DNA from: Daphnia carinata | Lineage: Eukaryota > Arthropoda > Branchiopoda > Diplostraca > Daphniidae | NCBI RefSeq assembly: GCF_022539665.2 | Contig: NC_081333.1 | Span: 9,360,971 to 9,424,970, forward strand | Direction: 5' to 3' | DNA: 64,000 nucleotides | In this document: positions 35,697-49,242 of the stretch, in pieces | How positions within the stretch are numbered: the stretch's first letter is position 1 | How the letters are laid out: each line of letters opens with the position of its first letter | The notes under the pieces: model-generated | Databases searched by the model: none | What the model was told of the DNA's origin: nothing | The model's input: only the letters and a program-made list of their open reading frames with translations | Program-made: the position numbers and the translations under genes

Positions 35697-38600
35697 GTGA
35701 ATCGTCTGTTTTAAAGGCCCCTGAGCTCCAAAGAAATCTAGCAAGTAAAACATGGTCATTGTGGTGTGTGAAAGTACAGTTTGGACTATCTGGCGGGTCC
35801 AACATGTAATAATCTGTAAGACGACGGCAGATGGTCAACTGAGAGTTCTGCCTTACGGTTTTTTTTTCTCCCTTCTGTTCGTCTTTTAGCTCGCGGATGT
35901 GTTAGACAAAAATAACCAAAGAAAAAAGTAATAATAAAATACCGAATGAGGAAGTGTTAGTCATAATCTGCCGCAAGTGTTTTACTTCCTGATCGGCAAT
36001 TTAATTGGGCCCAATCTAATCCCAGTCGCAAGTTTCCCTAGCATTCACCTGTTTTATACTCTTATCCCAGAAATTAAATCAATGAGGTTCATCTGCCTCT
36101 GGGTGTTAACGCCCTTCTTAAAACCTGTTTAGCGATGCGATAACAACAAATTGCGGCGTTTGCTGCCGTATCAAATCGTTTGTTCCAACTCGCGGTACGT
36201 TGCCCATTTAACACTACTTGAACACTATTTTTGTTTTCGTAAATGTCAGAAGACCAAAGGCCGAATGCTTTCTTCTGAATTTTTTTTTTTTTTTTTTTAA
36301 GAATGCCCCAAAGATGACTATTAACATACCAGGTCGACGTGCTGTATCGACCCCAGATCCAGACTAAAAAACAATATGAATGCTTCTCTCTTTTTTTAAG
36401 CACCAGCTGTTGTGTTAACAATCATTTCCCAAGTTTCATTTTCGCCATGTAATCAAACAGCTATTTTCTTTCTTCTTGTTTTGCCTCGTGGAACGAGGGT
36501 CATCGACCCTCAAGTAGAGCCATCGTGTTACAGTTTTTGGCACTGGGCGATTAGTCTTAGTCGATCTAACGGAAACAATGAAACTATCCATATAAAATTA
36601 CATATTCCAGTTGGAAACTCAGTTAGAGTACGCCAAGTTCCAGAAGGACGTTTGGGCAACGGCCACGACGTTTAAATGGAAAACTTTCCGCGATCCCAGC
36701 ATCCGTCGCCAATTCAAGGTCCTGTCCGTCCTTGGAAGAGCAGCCTTATCCGAAGAAAAACTCAAAGAGGTAAAGAAAATGTGTGCTACCCGAGCATTTT
36801 GTTTCTCTGAATAATGTATGACTTTGTTGGATTTTAGATTCAACAACTCTTGGCAGATATGCGGGATATTTATAGCCGGAATCGGGTTTGCCCTTATGTC
36901 AAACCGCCCAAGAATACATCGCTCCCAATCCGTCCGGAATCCATTAAATGCAACCTTGCGCTAGATCCGGGTACTTTGTATTTCATAACATTTAGTCTGT
37001 TAACTAAAAGCTCATTCTGAATGGTCGTTTACAGATTTGACCCGTATAATGGCCAAATCTAAAGATATAAACGAATTAACACATATGTGGACCCAGTGGC
37101 ATGATGAGACAGGACGCCCGCTAAGGTCCAAATTCATACGCTACGTGGAACTCTCCAACGAAGCCGCTCGTTTAAACGGTACGTAACACAACACAAATAA
37201 ACTATTTACTTTAATTATTTTAGAAAAAGATCCATGTGTCGTATTCTGCTGTTAGCTGTTTCTGTGGAACAATGGCCATTAGCCAATTCCACTTATGTGC
37301 AATATCTTTAAATGCATTTGACGCGAATTGCTTGAAACGTTGATGGTATTTTGGGAAGTATTATCCTCGGTAAAGAGCTTAATGACGAATGACGATTTCC
37401 AGGTTTTAAAGACACTGGGGATCAATGGAGAGCCTCGTATGACATTGAAGACTTCAACTCTGAGCTCGAGGAATTGTGGATGGGATTACGGCCACTTTAC
37501 CAGCAGCTCCATGCCTACGTCCGGCGAAGGTTACATTTCCAATATGGAAAAATTGTACCTCTGGATGGACCGATCCCTGCACATCTATTGGGCAATATGT
37601 GGGCTCAGTCATGGAGCAATCTATACGAGACAACGGTTCCATTTCCAAATAAAAATAGCATGGACGTCACCCTGAGTCTTAAGCGTCAAGGCTATGATCC
37701 GGTGCGGATGTTCCAACTGGCTGATCAATTCTTTGTTTCGCTTGGCATGAAATCCGTTCCAGACTCGTTCTGGACGGATTCCATGTTGGAGAAACCGCTA
37801 GATCGCGAAGTAGTCTGCCATGCGTCCGCCTGGGACTTTTGTAACGGACGTGACTTCCGCATAAAACAATGCACAGAAATCACAATGGAAGATTTGACCA
37901 CTGCCCACCATGAGCTCGGACACATCCAATATTGTAAGTGTCGTAAACATATGCAGATTGAACCCACGCCAGATCTTCATGGACATGTTACTTATTTCAC
38001 CCCTGTCCTTTACAGACATGCAATACGTGAATCAACCGTTAGCCTTCAGGGAGGGAGCCAACCCAGGTAATCGGCGTGCATATGATCATGAATTTTGTAG
38101 AAGTTTACAGCCCTTATTTCCGTATAACATTAGGTTTTCATGAGGCAATCGGAGATGTCATCGCGTTGTCAGTCTCAACACCCAAACATATGCAAAAAAT
38201 AGGTTTGCTGGATAATGCAACAGACGATCTAGAAGTCGACATCAACCATCTTTATTCTATGGCTCTGGACAAAATTGCTTTTCTGCCTTTTGGCTATTTG
38301 TTGGATCAGGTTAGGTGAAAGGAGGACGCTTGAAAATCAATGTTGTTTTCAATTAATTTCTTTTTGGTGGTATAGTGGCGCTGGAAGGTATTTAGTGGCG
38401 AAATTCCTTTCGATCAAATGAACAAAGTTTGGTGGGACCTCCGACTGCGTTATCAGGGCGTTGCTCCCCCAGTAAATCGAACTGAGCACGATTTTGATCC
38501 GGGAGCAAAATATCACGTTCCGGCCAACACGCCGTATATCAGGTTAGTTAATTCTACAATGATAGTCAGATTACTGTAAATTGATTTTAATGTGAAGTAT

Positions 38601-39138
38601 ATGAACATTCCTGATCTCTTGTTGCAGATATTTCGTCAGTTTCGTGCTTCAGTTTCAGTTGCATAAGGTGTTATGCGAAGCATCCGGTCATGTGGGTCCT
38701 TTGCACAAATGCGATATTTATCAGTCAAGAGAGGCCGGGAAATTATTAGCGTAATGCATTCTTATTGTTGCGCGTGGCAGCCAAGCATGCAGTAAAAAAT
38801 TTTTATTTCCTGAATGCAGGGAATTGCTAAAGTTGGGTTCATCTAAACCATGGCCTGATGCCATCCGAATTCTTACTCGCGGTCGAACCAGCAGAATGGA
38901 TCCCGGTGCAATCTTGGAATATTTTGAACCGTTGATTGAATGGCTGAAAAAACAGAATGTTGAAGAAAAAGCTGGGTGGAGTAAGTTATTGCAATTTTCA
39001 ATTAGGGCGTTGTTATTGCCTTTTGATTCTACTTCCTTTATCATCGCAGGAGGCATGAACAGCGGAATCTTAATCAAAACCACCTGGATTGCTGCGCTGC
39101 TACCGCTCATTACTTTGGTATTCGCAAGATTGTGGTAG
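35232..39138 (+). CDS. Angiotensin-converting enzyme-like dipeptidyl carboxypeptidase (M2 family)
   Basis: Twelve exons: 35232-35315, 35395-35532, 36611-36769, 36838-36970, 37035-37178, 37403-37933, 38016-38066, 38134-38309, 38376-38542, 38628-38750, 38820-38980, 39050-39138 (651 aa, one catalytic domain). It is a secretory-pathway zinc metallopeptidase that removes C-terminal dipeptides. A signal peptide ([15 protein letters not shown]) opens it. The zinc motif is HELGH (37909-37923), with the third ligand in HEAIGD about 24 residues on; FREGANPG and the WDLRLRYQG block are family-typical. Several N-glycosylation sequons are present. Unlike the soluble insect Ance proteins it ends in a hydrophobic segment ([17 protein letters not shown]), suggesting a membrane anchor. 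Catalytic residues appear intact. Confidence 0.92.
35663..35694. repeat. Poly-T tract (32 nt) in an ACE intron
   Basis: An uninterrupted run of T in the 1.1-kb second intron of the ACE gene; it could be the poly(A) tail of a reverse-strand retroposed sequence, but no body is recognised. Confidence 0.7.
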
Positions 39139-42100
39139 TGGATTGGTTTTCCTTCTTGGGTCTTTCAACGGTTGTGGTCATTAACTTTTCGTGCTAACCC
39201 AAAATTCTTCACCACATTCGAACCAAGTTTTTCTGATATTTTACGGTTCCCTGTGCGAACTGTTCCTGTACAGAATTCATTTATAATTTCTGAAATTAAT
39301 TTAAATTCCTCACATTGAAATATTCCTGTTTATTGTTATGATCCCATTGTCCAGCGTACGAGCTACACCTAATATACCAGACCGTTGGCTCGCTTGTGAT
39401 GGCTTCTTTGGGGAAAGAAACGAAAACAAATTCTCATCCCTGAGTGCACCTGGTGACCGTTAGATGGCGTTGGTTACTTAAAAAGTAAAAGATATGGGGA
39501 AGGTGAACAACAAAGGACTATTTGCTTGTTTTCCCTCTAACTGTTCCAAAGCTTTCGTGTTTGTCGTTTTCCAAGAAAAACTGACCTATTTTTCAGGTAG
39601 CAGTTAGAGTCGTAACGGTAGTAAGTAAATAAGTTTCAAGTAGACCACGAGAGGGAAAACATCTTGGTTTTTGTTACGAATTCATCTGCCACTATCTTTG
39701 CTACAGAGCAGTCTCCCCTCACATACATTTCATTAAATACTATAGAAATATAGATTTAAAAACCGTTAACAAGTGTTGCCAACGACAGTATTAACCATTT
39801 TGTATTAATAACAACCTAAAAAAAATGATACGCGTGCGATAAACTGCGGTAGGCATGGAAAGGGAGGATTGGAAAGCGACTACTTCGTGGGAGCTTGAAA
39901 GTCGACTTGCTAGTTCTCAGCTGATGAAGCCGAACTAGCTCAGTTGCACTCCATTCGTCGACGCGTTGTGACAGAAGCCTGATGGGGGAAAAGTCTCTTG
40001 CAGGATTGAAAATAGATCTATACAGCACGTGATCGTCCAAGCAGTCGCATAATTAGTCTAATTGAAACTTACCAGAACACGTGAAGCAGTGCTCGTTCGA
40101 TGGCCGGTCTTTCGTCGAGCAACATTGTGGCAAACCATCGTTTCCCACTTGACTAGTCTTTCAACAAATATCGACCGCCGGGTTGCATCTAAAGGTGAGT
40201 CATCCATACTTTTCTATTTAAATCGAATGATAAGATTAGCATACTGTTATGCTGAGGTGTCGAAATGTTTTTCCACCTGTGATATAATTTTGATTGGGAT
40301 ATCGGTTAGATGTCACTTTCTTCCGATTGATAAAGTACGAAGGTTAAAGTTTGACGTCTTGGCCATTAGAATGTCATGTTGAAAAGTGATTGGCGTGACC
40401 GGTAACATTGAATTTGTTTGTACTAAAACAGTCGGTATTTCACCATTTTGATTGGAAACTGGTTGAAGGTCTTAGTTCAAGGAAGGTTACTTACGATGAC
40501 CTTACGACATGTTGCTATTAACCTTTGCTTGACTTTGATAATGTGGCAATAGACAAAATTTTCACGCCGAAAATATCTTGAATCGATGCCAATTTTTCGC
40601 ATCCGTTATTCGCCAAACAGTACAAAAGAGAACACGTATGATTCATTTGCTATTTATATAATTAAGACCCTGGGTTCTTTGTCGTGAAACAACGAAGAAG
40701 GAGAAGAAGGGGAAATAAAGGGGTTTGATACAAATAGAGAAAGAGAGTCGATTTTATTGCCCCCCTATTTGAAACATCCCCATGAGGAGAGTGGGAGGCG
40801 GGAAGGGATGTAAAAAGCAAAAAAGAAAGTTTGCCAGCGGTCGTTGACCTCCTTGCCGTTTATTGTTGCACGGTCCCGAGTTCGCTCTGCGTGAAAGTGT
40901 GCCATTTTTTTTAGGTGACCTTGTGCAAAAATTTTTAGCAATTGACATGCAGAAGTCACGTGTTAAGCCAACGTGCCCCGTCCCATTTTCGAATTTTGTT
41001 TCGTTTTAAGTACTCGATTTGACATTCCATTTCAACAACTTGTGGCCAGACGTTATCTCGGCGTGAGCATAAACAAACGCCAGTTCGAACAGTCGGGAGT
41101 TGTTTTTCCGTTCTAGCTTTGGAAAGAATATGCAACGCACTAGACAGCACATGGCAACGTAACGTGAAACGAGAAAAACATGCTATCTTTTTATCATCAA
41201 TCCAAACAGCTGAGATGAAATGAAAACATTTTTTTTTTTACAGAACCCGGCCGGTCGACACCCTCTTTTTCTTTTCAAGCCTCTTCCTCATTGGTCGTTC
41301 CGTTGTGTTATTTATCGAATTCTTATATTTGTGCATCCCAAAACGAAAGGGAGGTCGTTTTGGAGTGAAAGCTTGACGTGGCCACCGTCTATTCCATTTA
41401 AGGACATAGTAGCATGACATTTCTGTTTGTTCTTGCTGGGTGACATTGAAAGATTTTTTAAAAAAAGAATTTCAGCGCGCTTGACCGATGATTTTCATTC
41501 GAAAGGATGTGTGTACCACACTTAACTTTTCCGTTTTGGGTCCTCAAAATTTCGCACCGTCATGACGAGTCAGACTTGCGAAAAGTTTAGAAAGTCTGTA
41601 TAGGCCCAATGTCGCCTGTGTTTTTAATAAATGCGCATTTGTTTGAGTCAGCTTATCCCTCAGAAAAATCTGCAATGGCCGTCAGAGAATTCGTGAAAAA
41701 AATATTAATATATCGGAATCAGTGGCGATAAAACAGGATTGACTTCAAGGACTTTGGCAAGCTGTTGTTGTTGTTGTTGTCGTAAAATGTTCAATGGACA
41801 GTCGGAGAAGGGGGCCAGCCTCGTTTACGGTGTAGGTGCGACGTAATACTTTCAAGGACGGAATAGCACAAATCTCGTTTTACTCTTGAGAGATTCAAGT
41901 TTAATTTTCTGGCCTATATAGCTAATGTTATTTGGGTCGTAGAGGGAACTTAAAACGTGGAAAGGAGAATCCCTTCTTTCAAACAACGTGAAGGTGCTTT
42001 GTGTCTGGTGGTCTCTGTCGGCCAATCAGAGACCTGGATAGATATCGTACAATTCATAGAACCATGTCTATAAGACAGAGTGCATGGGGAGACGACTTAT

Positions 42101-43463
42101 GCTCAAGGCCCTTCCGCTAGCAAGCACGTTAAAAGCCACACCATACAAATATAAAAGTTGACAACAAGCACATCCCACTCGGTGAGGGAAAAAAACAAGT
42201 TCATGAAAATGCCTGTTGATGACCCCGGCTCAACATTTCCGCACATGTGCTGATCGCATTAGCATGTGAGTTCTATACGTGGCTCTAATAGCATAGAGAA
42301 ATGTTTTTCTCCCTCTGTTGCCAAGGGTCACGTTATGCGAATGAGAATTTCGGATGATTTTCTGTTTTTCGTTCGACCCACTTTCAAAAGAAATTCGCAG
42401 ACGGCAACCGCCATGACGGAAATAGAATTCCCGGATGCGTACCCTTGGTATGCCTTTAAAACAATATTGCGTCTCGGGTTATATCATGCTGGTTTAGCCT
42501 TAAGATTTGTGTTGCATGGGCGAAATGCCAAAATTCACCAAAGCCGTAGTAGTGAAAAATGTGGCGGGAAGTGTAAATCGAAGGTTGTCTGGAAAACAGC
42601 TTACTACGCATCGGAGGCCCAACAAGATATGCAGGTCCGGCGCGTGACATCATCCATTGCGGGGTGGGGAGAGCCCTTAAGTCACGCCCCTCTTAGTGGG
42701 GGCTTGTTGGTTTTGGGTCTGCGTTACGACTTATTTTTCCATTAGTTGACTTGCAACATTCGCTCTACCTATTCCTCGAGATTCGCGCGCTCCCGATGTC
42801 AATTTTCAGTATCGCTTGCCTGCTTGACCTAGTCTGAATTTGGTACGAATATACTAACCGGTTTTTATCCTGTTAGCCCTATATCGAAAGCAGAAAGTTG
42901 CTGGATCATTTATTCTAGCCTTAGTGGGAAAACTTGGTTTATTGTTTCCACCTAGTTTTCTTATTATGGGAAAGAATAGGGATGCGGATTAATTGTGTTA
43001 ATTATGTTTTCTAAAAAAAATTGTAGCATTGTTCATCTAAAAGTGGCATTTGGTGATTTTAGAAACGCCAAGTGAATCAAATTGTAGAGATTCTGTTTAG
43101 TTATATTTCTGTCGAGATTGGTTCCGCGGGAGTAAATCTGTAGAAGGGTGTGTTCTGTACCCTCGGCAGATGATTGAAAAAAATTTTCTAAATATAATTT
43201 TGATCATTATCGTTGAAACTACCAGCATATCACAATTTAAACGTTAAAAATCGTTTGTCGACGTCCTTGAATATTGGTTTTTAATCAACCTGTTGTGTAA
43301 TGTTGGCAACGTTGTAGCTCAAGCAGACTACATTCTTAAACTAAATGTTTTTAGTTCAAGACAAAGTAGACGAAATGTAGAAGTAAGGAGTTAAAAAAAG
43401 ACAATGATTGATTTCTTATAATTTTATTTTGTATGCTAAGGGAACGTTGTTGTTTTTAGAAAA
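39139..43463. other. ACE 3' UTR, lipin promoter, 5' UTR exon and 3.3-kb first intron
   Basis: A non-coding plus-strand exon of lipin probably ends at 40194 (aaag followed by GTGAGT); the next acceptor is at 43458-43459, five bases before the lipin ATG. Inside this intron an open frame at 42266-42745 shows no similarity I recognise. Nothing else is seen. Confidence 0.45.
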
Positions 43464-46400
43464 ATGGAATACTTATGGAGCATCACACGTAACGTTCGCG
43501 AGCTGTATAACGGCATTAATGGCGCTACCCTCACGGGCGCCATCGACATAGTCATTGTTCAACAAGAAGATGGAACTTTCCTATCATCTCCTTTCCACGT
43601 CCGCTTTGGTAAACTTGGAGTACTCCGTAGCCGGGAAAAGGTAATTAATTGATTGTGGCTACAAGCATTGACTTTCATGAAAATAACTTTTTTTGCGTAA
43701 TGGTCCCATAAAAACAGGTGGTTGACATTGAAATTAATGGAAATCCTGTTGATATCCATATGAAATTGGGAGAATCTGGTGAGGCCTTTTTTGTCAGTGA
43801 ATCACCCATGATCAGCTTAGATGGACAGGCCTTACCTCCTCATATGGCTACATCACCTATCCCACCATCATTCATAGAAGAAAATAAACTGAGAGGAAAC
43901 AATGTTCCAGAAATAGTCAGTGAACACACAGATGATACGTTGATGGGAAAAAGAGATGAAGGAATGCTTGCCAAAACATCTGATGATATTATTTTAGGTA
44001 TGTTTTTTCAAATGTCATCTTTGTTTTCAATGTTTTAAACCAGCAGATTTCTACAACAGGAGAAGACAGTTCTCAAGGAACATTTGAAACTGTCGGAGTC
44101 GAAGCTGTGGAACGGGCATTCAAGGCAATCGACCCTGACCATGATACGGAAGCAGACAATTTGATGCCGGATGATTTCGTAGAGATGACGGAAGAGGAGA
44201 GGAAGCGGTGGAAAAAGAAGAATCGCAGGCGGCGTTCACAGTTACGAAAGAGAATGCAACGTGAGGCCACAAAAACCTCATCTGAATCCGGGACAGAACC
44301 CTATCCTAGTGAAATCGAGCCAGAAATGGAAATCCCACTTGCGGTTGGTTCTAGCTTGAAAGATAGACCTCAGGTAAATTTCGTGTAAATTTTTCGTCGA
44401 TGATATGTTTCCAATGTGTCCTTCTTCAATATAGGCGAAGCCAGGCCATCGGAAATCGCATAGTTTATCAGGAATCCAGCTCAAGGGGGATCTGGCGCCT
44501 CCTGTCGAAAATCCAGTTGACGACTGGGTTCGCGGTGGAACCATTTCTAGGTCGATAAGTCATGGGTTTCACTTTTTTAGTGACACTGAAATGGAAATCA
44601 GGAGTCCCGATGGATCCCGTCCGCCTACACCAATCCACTCCGACACGGAGTACGAGGTGAGTAATTTTTTCAAGTTATGCTCTTGGAGCAAACCCTAACT
44701 AAACGCAAATTAACACAATAGGTTGGACATATGCGGCCTAAAGCTTCGGAATTGGACGATCCATCTAGAAATTGCCCTCAACAGTCATGGCGCTGGGGCG
44801 AGTTGCCAAGCCCACCTGTTCATAATCGACCCTCACCACCGAAACCTGTTTCCAAGTCTCCGCCTCATGATGTTTCTCCATCGAATCGAGACAGTGAAAC
44901 TGGTGCGGTGGCCGTGATCAATAATGATGGTGCATCCGATGGTACAGATAACAAAATCCGTCAGTCTCAGAGTACGGCAGAAGGTATGGGCAATGTAAAA
45001 ATCGATTGCTTGCCTGAATCTCATGCCTATTTGTTCTTCTATAAATAGCGGAAGCCCAGCGATCGATGTTGGGCATGTTCAGCTTCATGCGTCAAACCAA
45101 GAAGCTGCGACATCAAGGGATCGCAGCGGGGGGAGGCATTTATTTAGATGATCTGAACGTGGACGCACTTGATCCGGAGTTGGCTGCCCTTTACATTACG
45201 CAGAATTCTTTCCGTCACGGACTCCCTGATCCAGCAGTCTCTAGGTATTAAGTAGGATGTAACCGTTTCGCGCAAAACTATGTAACCTTCAGCGACTAGA
45301 ACGTGTTTGTTTCGACGTACATTCTCCGATTAGCAACCGACCTAGATTCCTTAACTTGTTTTCACCAAACAACACACGAGGCACTAAATAGGGCAGTTGA
45401 AGGTTGACACCTTGAACTTTCGCCATTCCAATTGTCCCTGCTTGCACTTCATTCTTGAATCGATTGATATAAGTGTCCCAAATGTTTACAAAATGTTGAG
45501 GTGACCTAATGTTTTTGTGATTGTTTTGCTAATCTCCACATATCTTGGCCATATATTTTCCATTCAGCACATATCAGAGCCGGATTTTCACTGACCCAGA
45601 TCCTTATTACGTTCGCAGATTGCGTGATGAAGATACGGAATCGGGCAAAGGTGCATCGCTACCACAATCACCGCACAGTTTATCAACGGTTACCTCTGGA
45701 GCTATTCGCGGTTCGAGCGGCCCGCGGTCGGTTGACAGCGATTTTGAAGATTCTCGTCCAGACTACCGCTCCCTTCCTGATGTTGCTCTTTCGCTGTGCG
45801 GTCACTTTGGTGACCAGATTGATCCACCCGAAGAACTCTTCCTCCAGTCACTAGTCACATATGATGATTTTGTCGAGAACCCTCGACTGGTTGAGAATCC
45901 TGATCTCCTCGTCAGGATTGGTGGCAAATACTACACGTGGACAGCTGCTTGTCCCATCGTCATGAGCTGGGTCCTCTACCAACGATTCTTACCTCAGTCG
46001 TCGGTGGATGCCATTGTGCACGAATTTATGCCTAAGCGGGAGGAAAAGAAAACAGAACCTGAAGCCCCAGCCCGGAAATCTTCATGGTTTCCTTGGAGAC
46101 GAAGAACCGAAAAAAAGGAAGGTGACGAAACAGGCGTTAATACCGCCAGCACTGTGGCCCATTCAGACCCACAGCCTTCTAGTTCCGGCAGTGTCCCGAA
46201 AACCATCGAATCGGTTAATAACAAGCCGAAGAGCAACAATCTACCTGACCGCCAACCATTGGCAGATTTGGCTACTGGAACCTCGTCTGACAATGAAAGC
46301 AACGATTCAAATCAGCCGGACAGTGGCAAGAAACTTCCAATGGAAAGACGACCCTATTACGAAAATGCGGACATCTATTGCAAAACGTTGCGTCTGACAA

Positions 46401-48204
46401 CTGAACAGATTGTAAGTTGAACTTGAGATGTTTGATTGTGGTCTGTTATTAACTAATGCGTGTGAATTGTAGAGACATCTAAACCTGCGGGAAGGGCCTA
46501 ACGAGGCCGTGTTTAGCGTGACAACTGCCTATCAAGGCACGACTAGATGTAAATGTCATATCTATCTCTGGCGTTACGACGACAAAGTAGTAATCTCAGA
46601 TATCGATGGAACTATCACCAAGTACGCTTATATTTCTCTTCAATGTTTACTTTGCTTAACCAATTAATGTGTGTTGTTTAGGTCGGATGTCCTTGGACAC
46701 ATCCTACCCATTGTAGGTCAAGATTGGGCTCAAAGTGGTGTGGCGCAGCTGTTCACCAAAATTAAGAACAATGGCTACCGCATTTTGTACTTGTCAGCTC
46801 GTGCAATCGGCCAGGCACACATCACACGCGAATACTTGCGCTCTGTCCGACAAGGAGATTTATCTCTACCCGATGGACCTCTACTACTCAATCCTACTAG
46901 TCTCTTGAGTGCTTTCCATCGGTAAGTTCTAAAATGAAATTGTACAAAGTCGAATCCTAGTTTATTTTTACCTTTGTTTTGTTTGACGTCGATAGCGAAG
47001 TCATTGAGAAGAAACCTGAAGAGTTCAAGATTTCCTGCTTGCGTGATATTCAAATGTTATTTCCGCCGCATTCTAATCCCTTCTACGCTGGATACGGCAA
47101 TCGAGTCAATGTATTTATTACCTTGTTTAAAAATTTTTTTTGTTTGGGCCGTTTCAGTGTAACTCAAATATGTTTGCAGGATGTGTGGGCGTACCGTGCC
47201 GTTGGCATTCCTACCTCAAGAATCTTCACAATTAATCCTCGTGGCGAGCTGAAACTGGAGCTGACACAATCCTTCCAATCCTCGTAAGTTCATTTCATAT
47301 CACTAAATTCGCATGCTTCTGCCATTTTCATTTAGCTGCACAGTCCTTGTCATCGTAACTTCCAGTCTTTCTTCAAGCCATCTCCTGCTATGATGTGGGC
47401 GCTTTTGATGTTTTTATTTCCCATCGCTGAATGGTTCGTTTATTGTCAGGGGTTACATCAAAGTCACTGTTAGGATCAAGATATGGTGTTTTAAAAAATC
47501 TTTTATTATTAGTTTTTTGTTATTCTTTTTTTATGAAAGATTCCACTTGTTTCCCTCTTTGACTTTGTTAGTTACTCTTCTCAATGCCAATTGGTGGATG
47601 AGCTATTTCCCGTTTCAAGCGGGCCGGTAAGACGGACCACGCCCATCGCCATTCCTTCTCATTGGCTCAGACACTGTTAAGAGTAAATAATTAAATTTTC
47701 CAATTTAGTGTTTCACGCTTTATCAGCTGAGCCGATTACGTGCCTACCCCTATCACACATTGCATAATTTCCTGAGTTACCTCATAGCATGCAACGCCCT
47801 GTTTCAGTTTATCGCTAATTCATAAATCTCCTGGTAGAATTAGTACCTCTATCACACGCCAAGACATAACATCAATTAGCTAACTAACGAAATTTGGCTT
47901 TAGAGTTGCAAAAAAGCTTTCGCACTGTAGCCGCACAAGTGATATTACCGTTTTATTGAAGTAACAAAATTATTTTCAAATTTATTTCAGGTACTCAAAG
48001 CAGAGTTTCATCGTTGATTTGGTGTTCCCTCCATTTCTTCATGGTGCTCGCGAAGTTCTAGAAGGTTCCGAATTCAGCGAGTTCACCTACTGGCGCCAAC
48101 CTGTTCCAGATACGCCCGATGAAACTGAAGCCGCCAAGTTTATCACCGCTTACCCTGATTCGAACAAACAGCGTCGTTTGGGGATGACGAAAATTGAGCA
48201 CTAG
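43464..48204 (+). CDS. LPIN: Lipin, Mg2+-dependent phosphatidate phosphatase
   Basis: Twelve exons: 43464-43640, 43718-43997, 44060-44373, 44435-44656, 44722-44983, 45049-45244, 45568-46411, 46473-46621, 46682-46921, 46996-47110, 47180-47283, 47991-48204 (1038 aa). It dephosphorylates phosphatidate to diacylglycerol at ER/nuclear membranes and can act as a nuclear coregulator. The N-LIP domain is residues 1-110 ([20 protein letters not shown]). A polybasic stretch ([19 protein letters not shown]) is the membrane-binding/nuclear-localisation element. [11 protein letters not shown] and WRWGELP are family blocks. The C-LIP domain holds the haloacid-dehalogenase motif DIDGT (46599-46613) and the LGHIL coactivator-type motif right after it. 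All catalytic residues are intact. Start follows a good acceptor. Confidence 0.94.
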
Positions 48205-49242
48205 CATCTTCTATCCCCTCATATTCCCCTCTCATGTAATTTATGTACAAGTCCGTTTTGGTCCATGGTTATACCTATTCCCTTCGTCTCGAGTCGTCTG
48301 TCTCCTGTTTTTTCCCCGTTTTCAGCATAAGTTTTGTTAATTGAATTGGGATTACGATTTCAAAAGGTCGTTTTGATTGAGTTGGCGTCGAAATAAACGC
48401 AGCTGTGCTGTTCAATAGCTCGTGTCGACTGTGTGATACTTTCTACAAGAGTTGATATCCTGTTTGTTTGGATTTAAAGATTTGTTGGAGATAACTTTTT
48501 TTCTGTTTAGACATATTGAATGGTGATTGCATAACAACTAAGCACACTCTGTCAAACGTTATTCAGTGGAATGCTCAGCAAAAAATGTTGTCTTAACTGT
48601 TTGAATCGACCCTTTCCCAAATCCGGTTCCTTAACATGTCCCCATTCGGACCAAATGTAAGTGGATGACCTGTGTAACAATAAAAATCAAACAAAATAAT
48701 AACAATTGCTGCAAGTGCTTAGTCACGGGGGGGGGGGGTAGGGCGACCCGTTAGATTCTTTCCTTTTTTCGATATGTTAAATAGATAACGGTAAGAGACA
48801 TAATGCAAAAATAATTGTTGCAGATCACTCCTTCCCGGTAAAAGAACTGCTTCAATAAGTGGAAAATTCAACACAAAATTCCTTAGAATCGCGTCTCAAG
48901 GATTGCGTTTCTGAAACTAAAAAGCCCTGAAGTAGGGTAGGAATGTTAATAAGGAATGAAGCGTGTTCACTCATCACCTGTGCTGCGTTTTCGTTGCAAA
49001 GTTACACAAAAATTTACATATGTTAGCAATGATATCAACAAACAACAGTTTATGCGAAATATTTTATCACTGTATTACGTAAATCACTGAATCATGAGAG
49101 GCAATGGTGAGATGTCTCGCTAGGTAGAACCTGGAGCATATCATCAAACATCACTTTAAGTTACGTTATCCGCACTGACTGAACAACTGTGTAATTCGTT
49201 AATTTAAATACCTAACACCCAAAAATTTGATCAAATTATCGT
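48205..49242. other. Lipin 3' UTR and spacer
   Basis: No exon. A G homopolymer lies near 48727-48738. Confidence 0.5.
48392..48397 (+). terminator. Poly(A) signal of lipin
   Basis: AATAAA about 190 bp after the lipin stop; a second AATAAA lies at about 48679. Confidence 0.6.

Noticed and set aside
38721-39110. 129-codon minus-strand ORF antisense to the ACE 3' exons
   Set aside because: It is a shadow of conserved coding exons on the other strand.
42266-42745. 159-codon plus-strand ORF in the first intron of lipin
   Set aside because: No similarity recognised, no splice or promoter context, and it lies inside an intron; probably chance.
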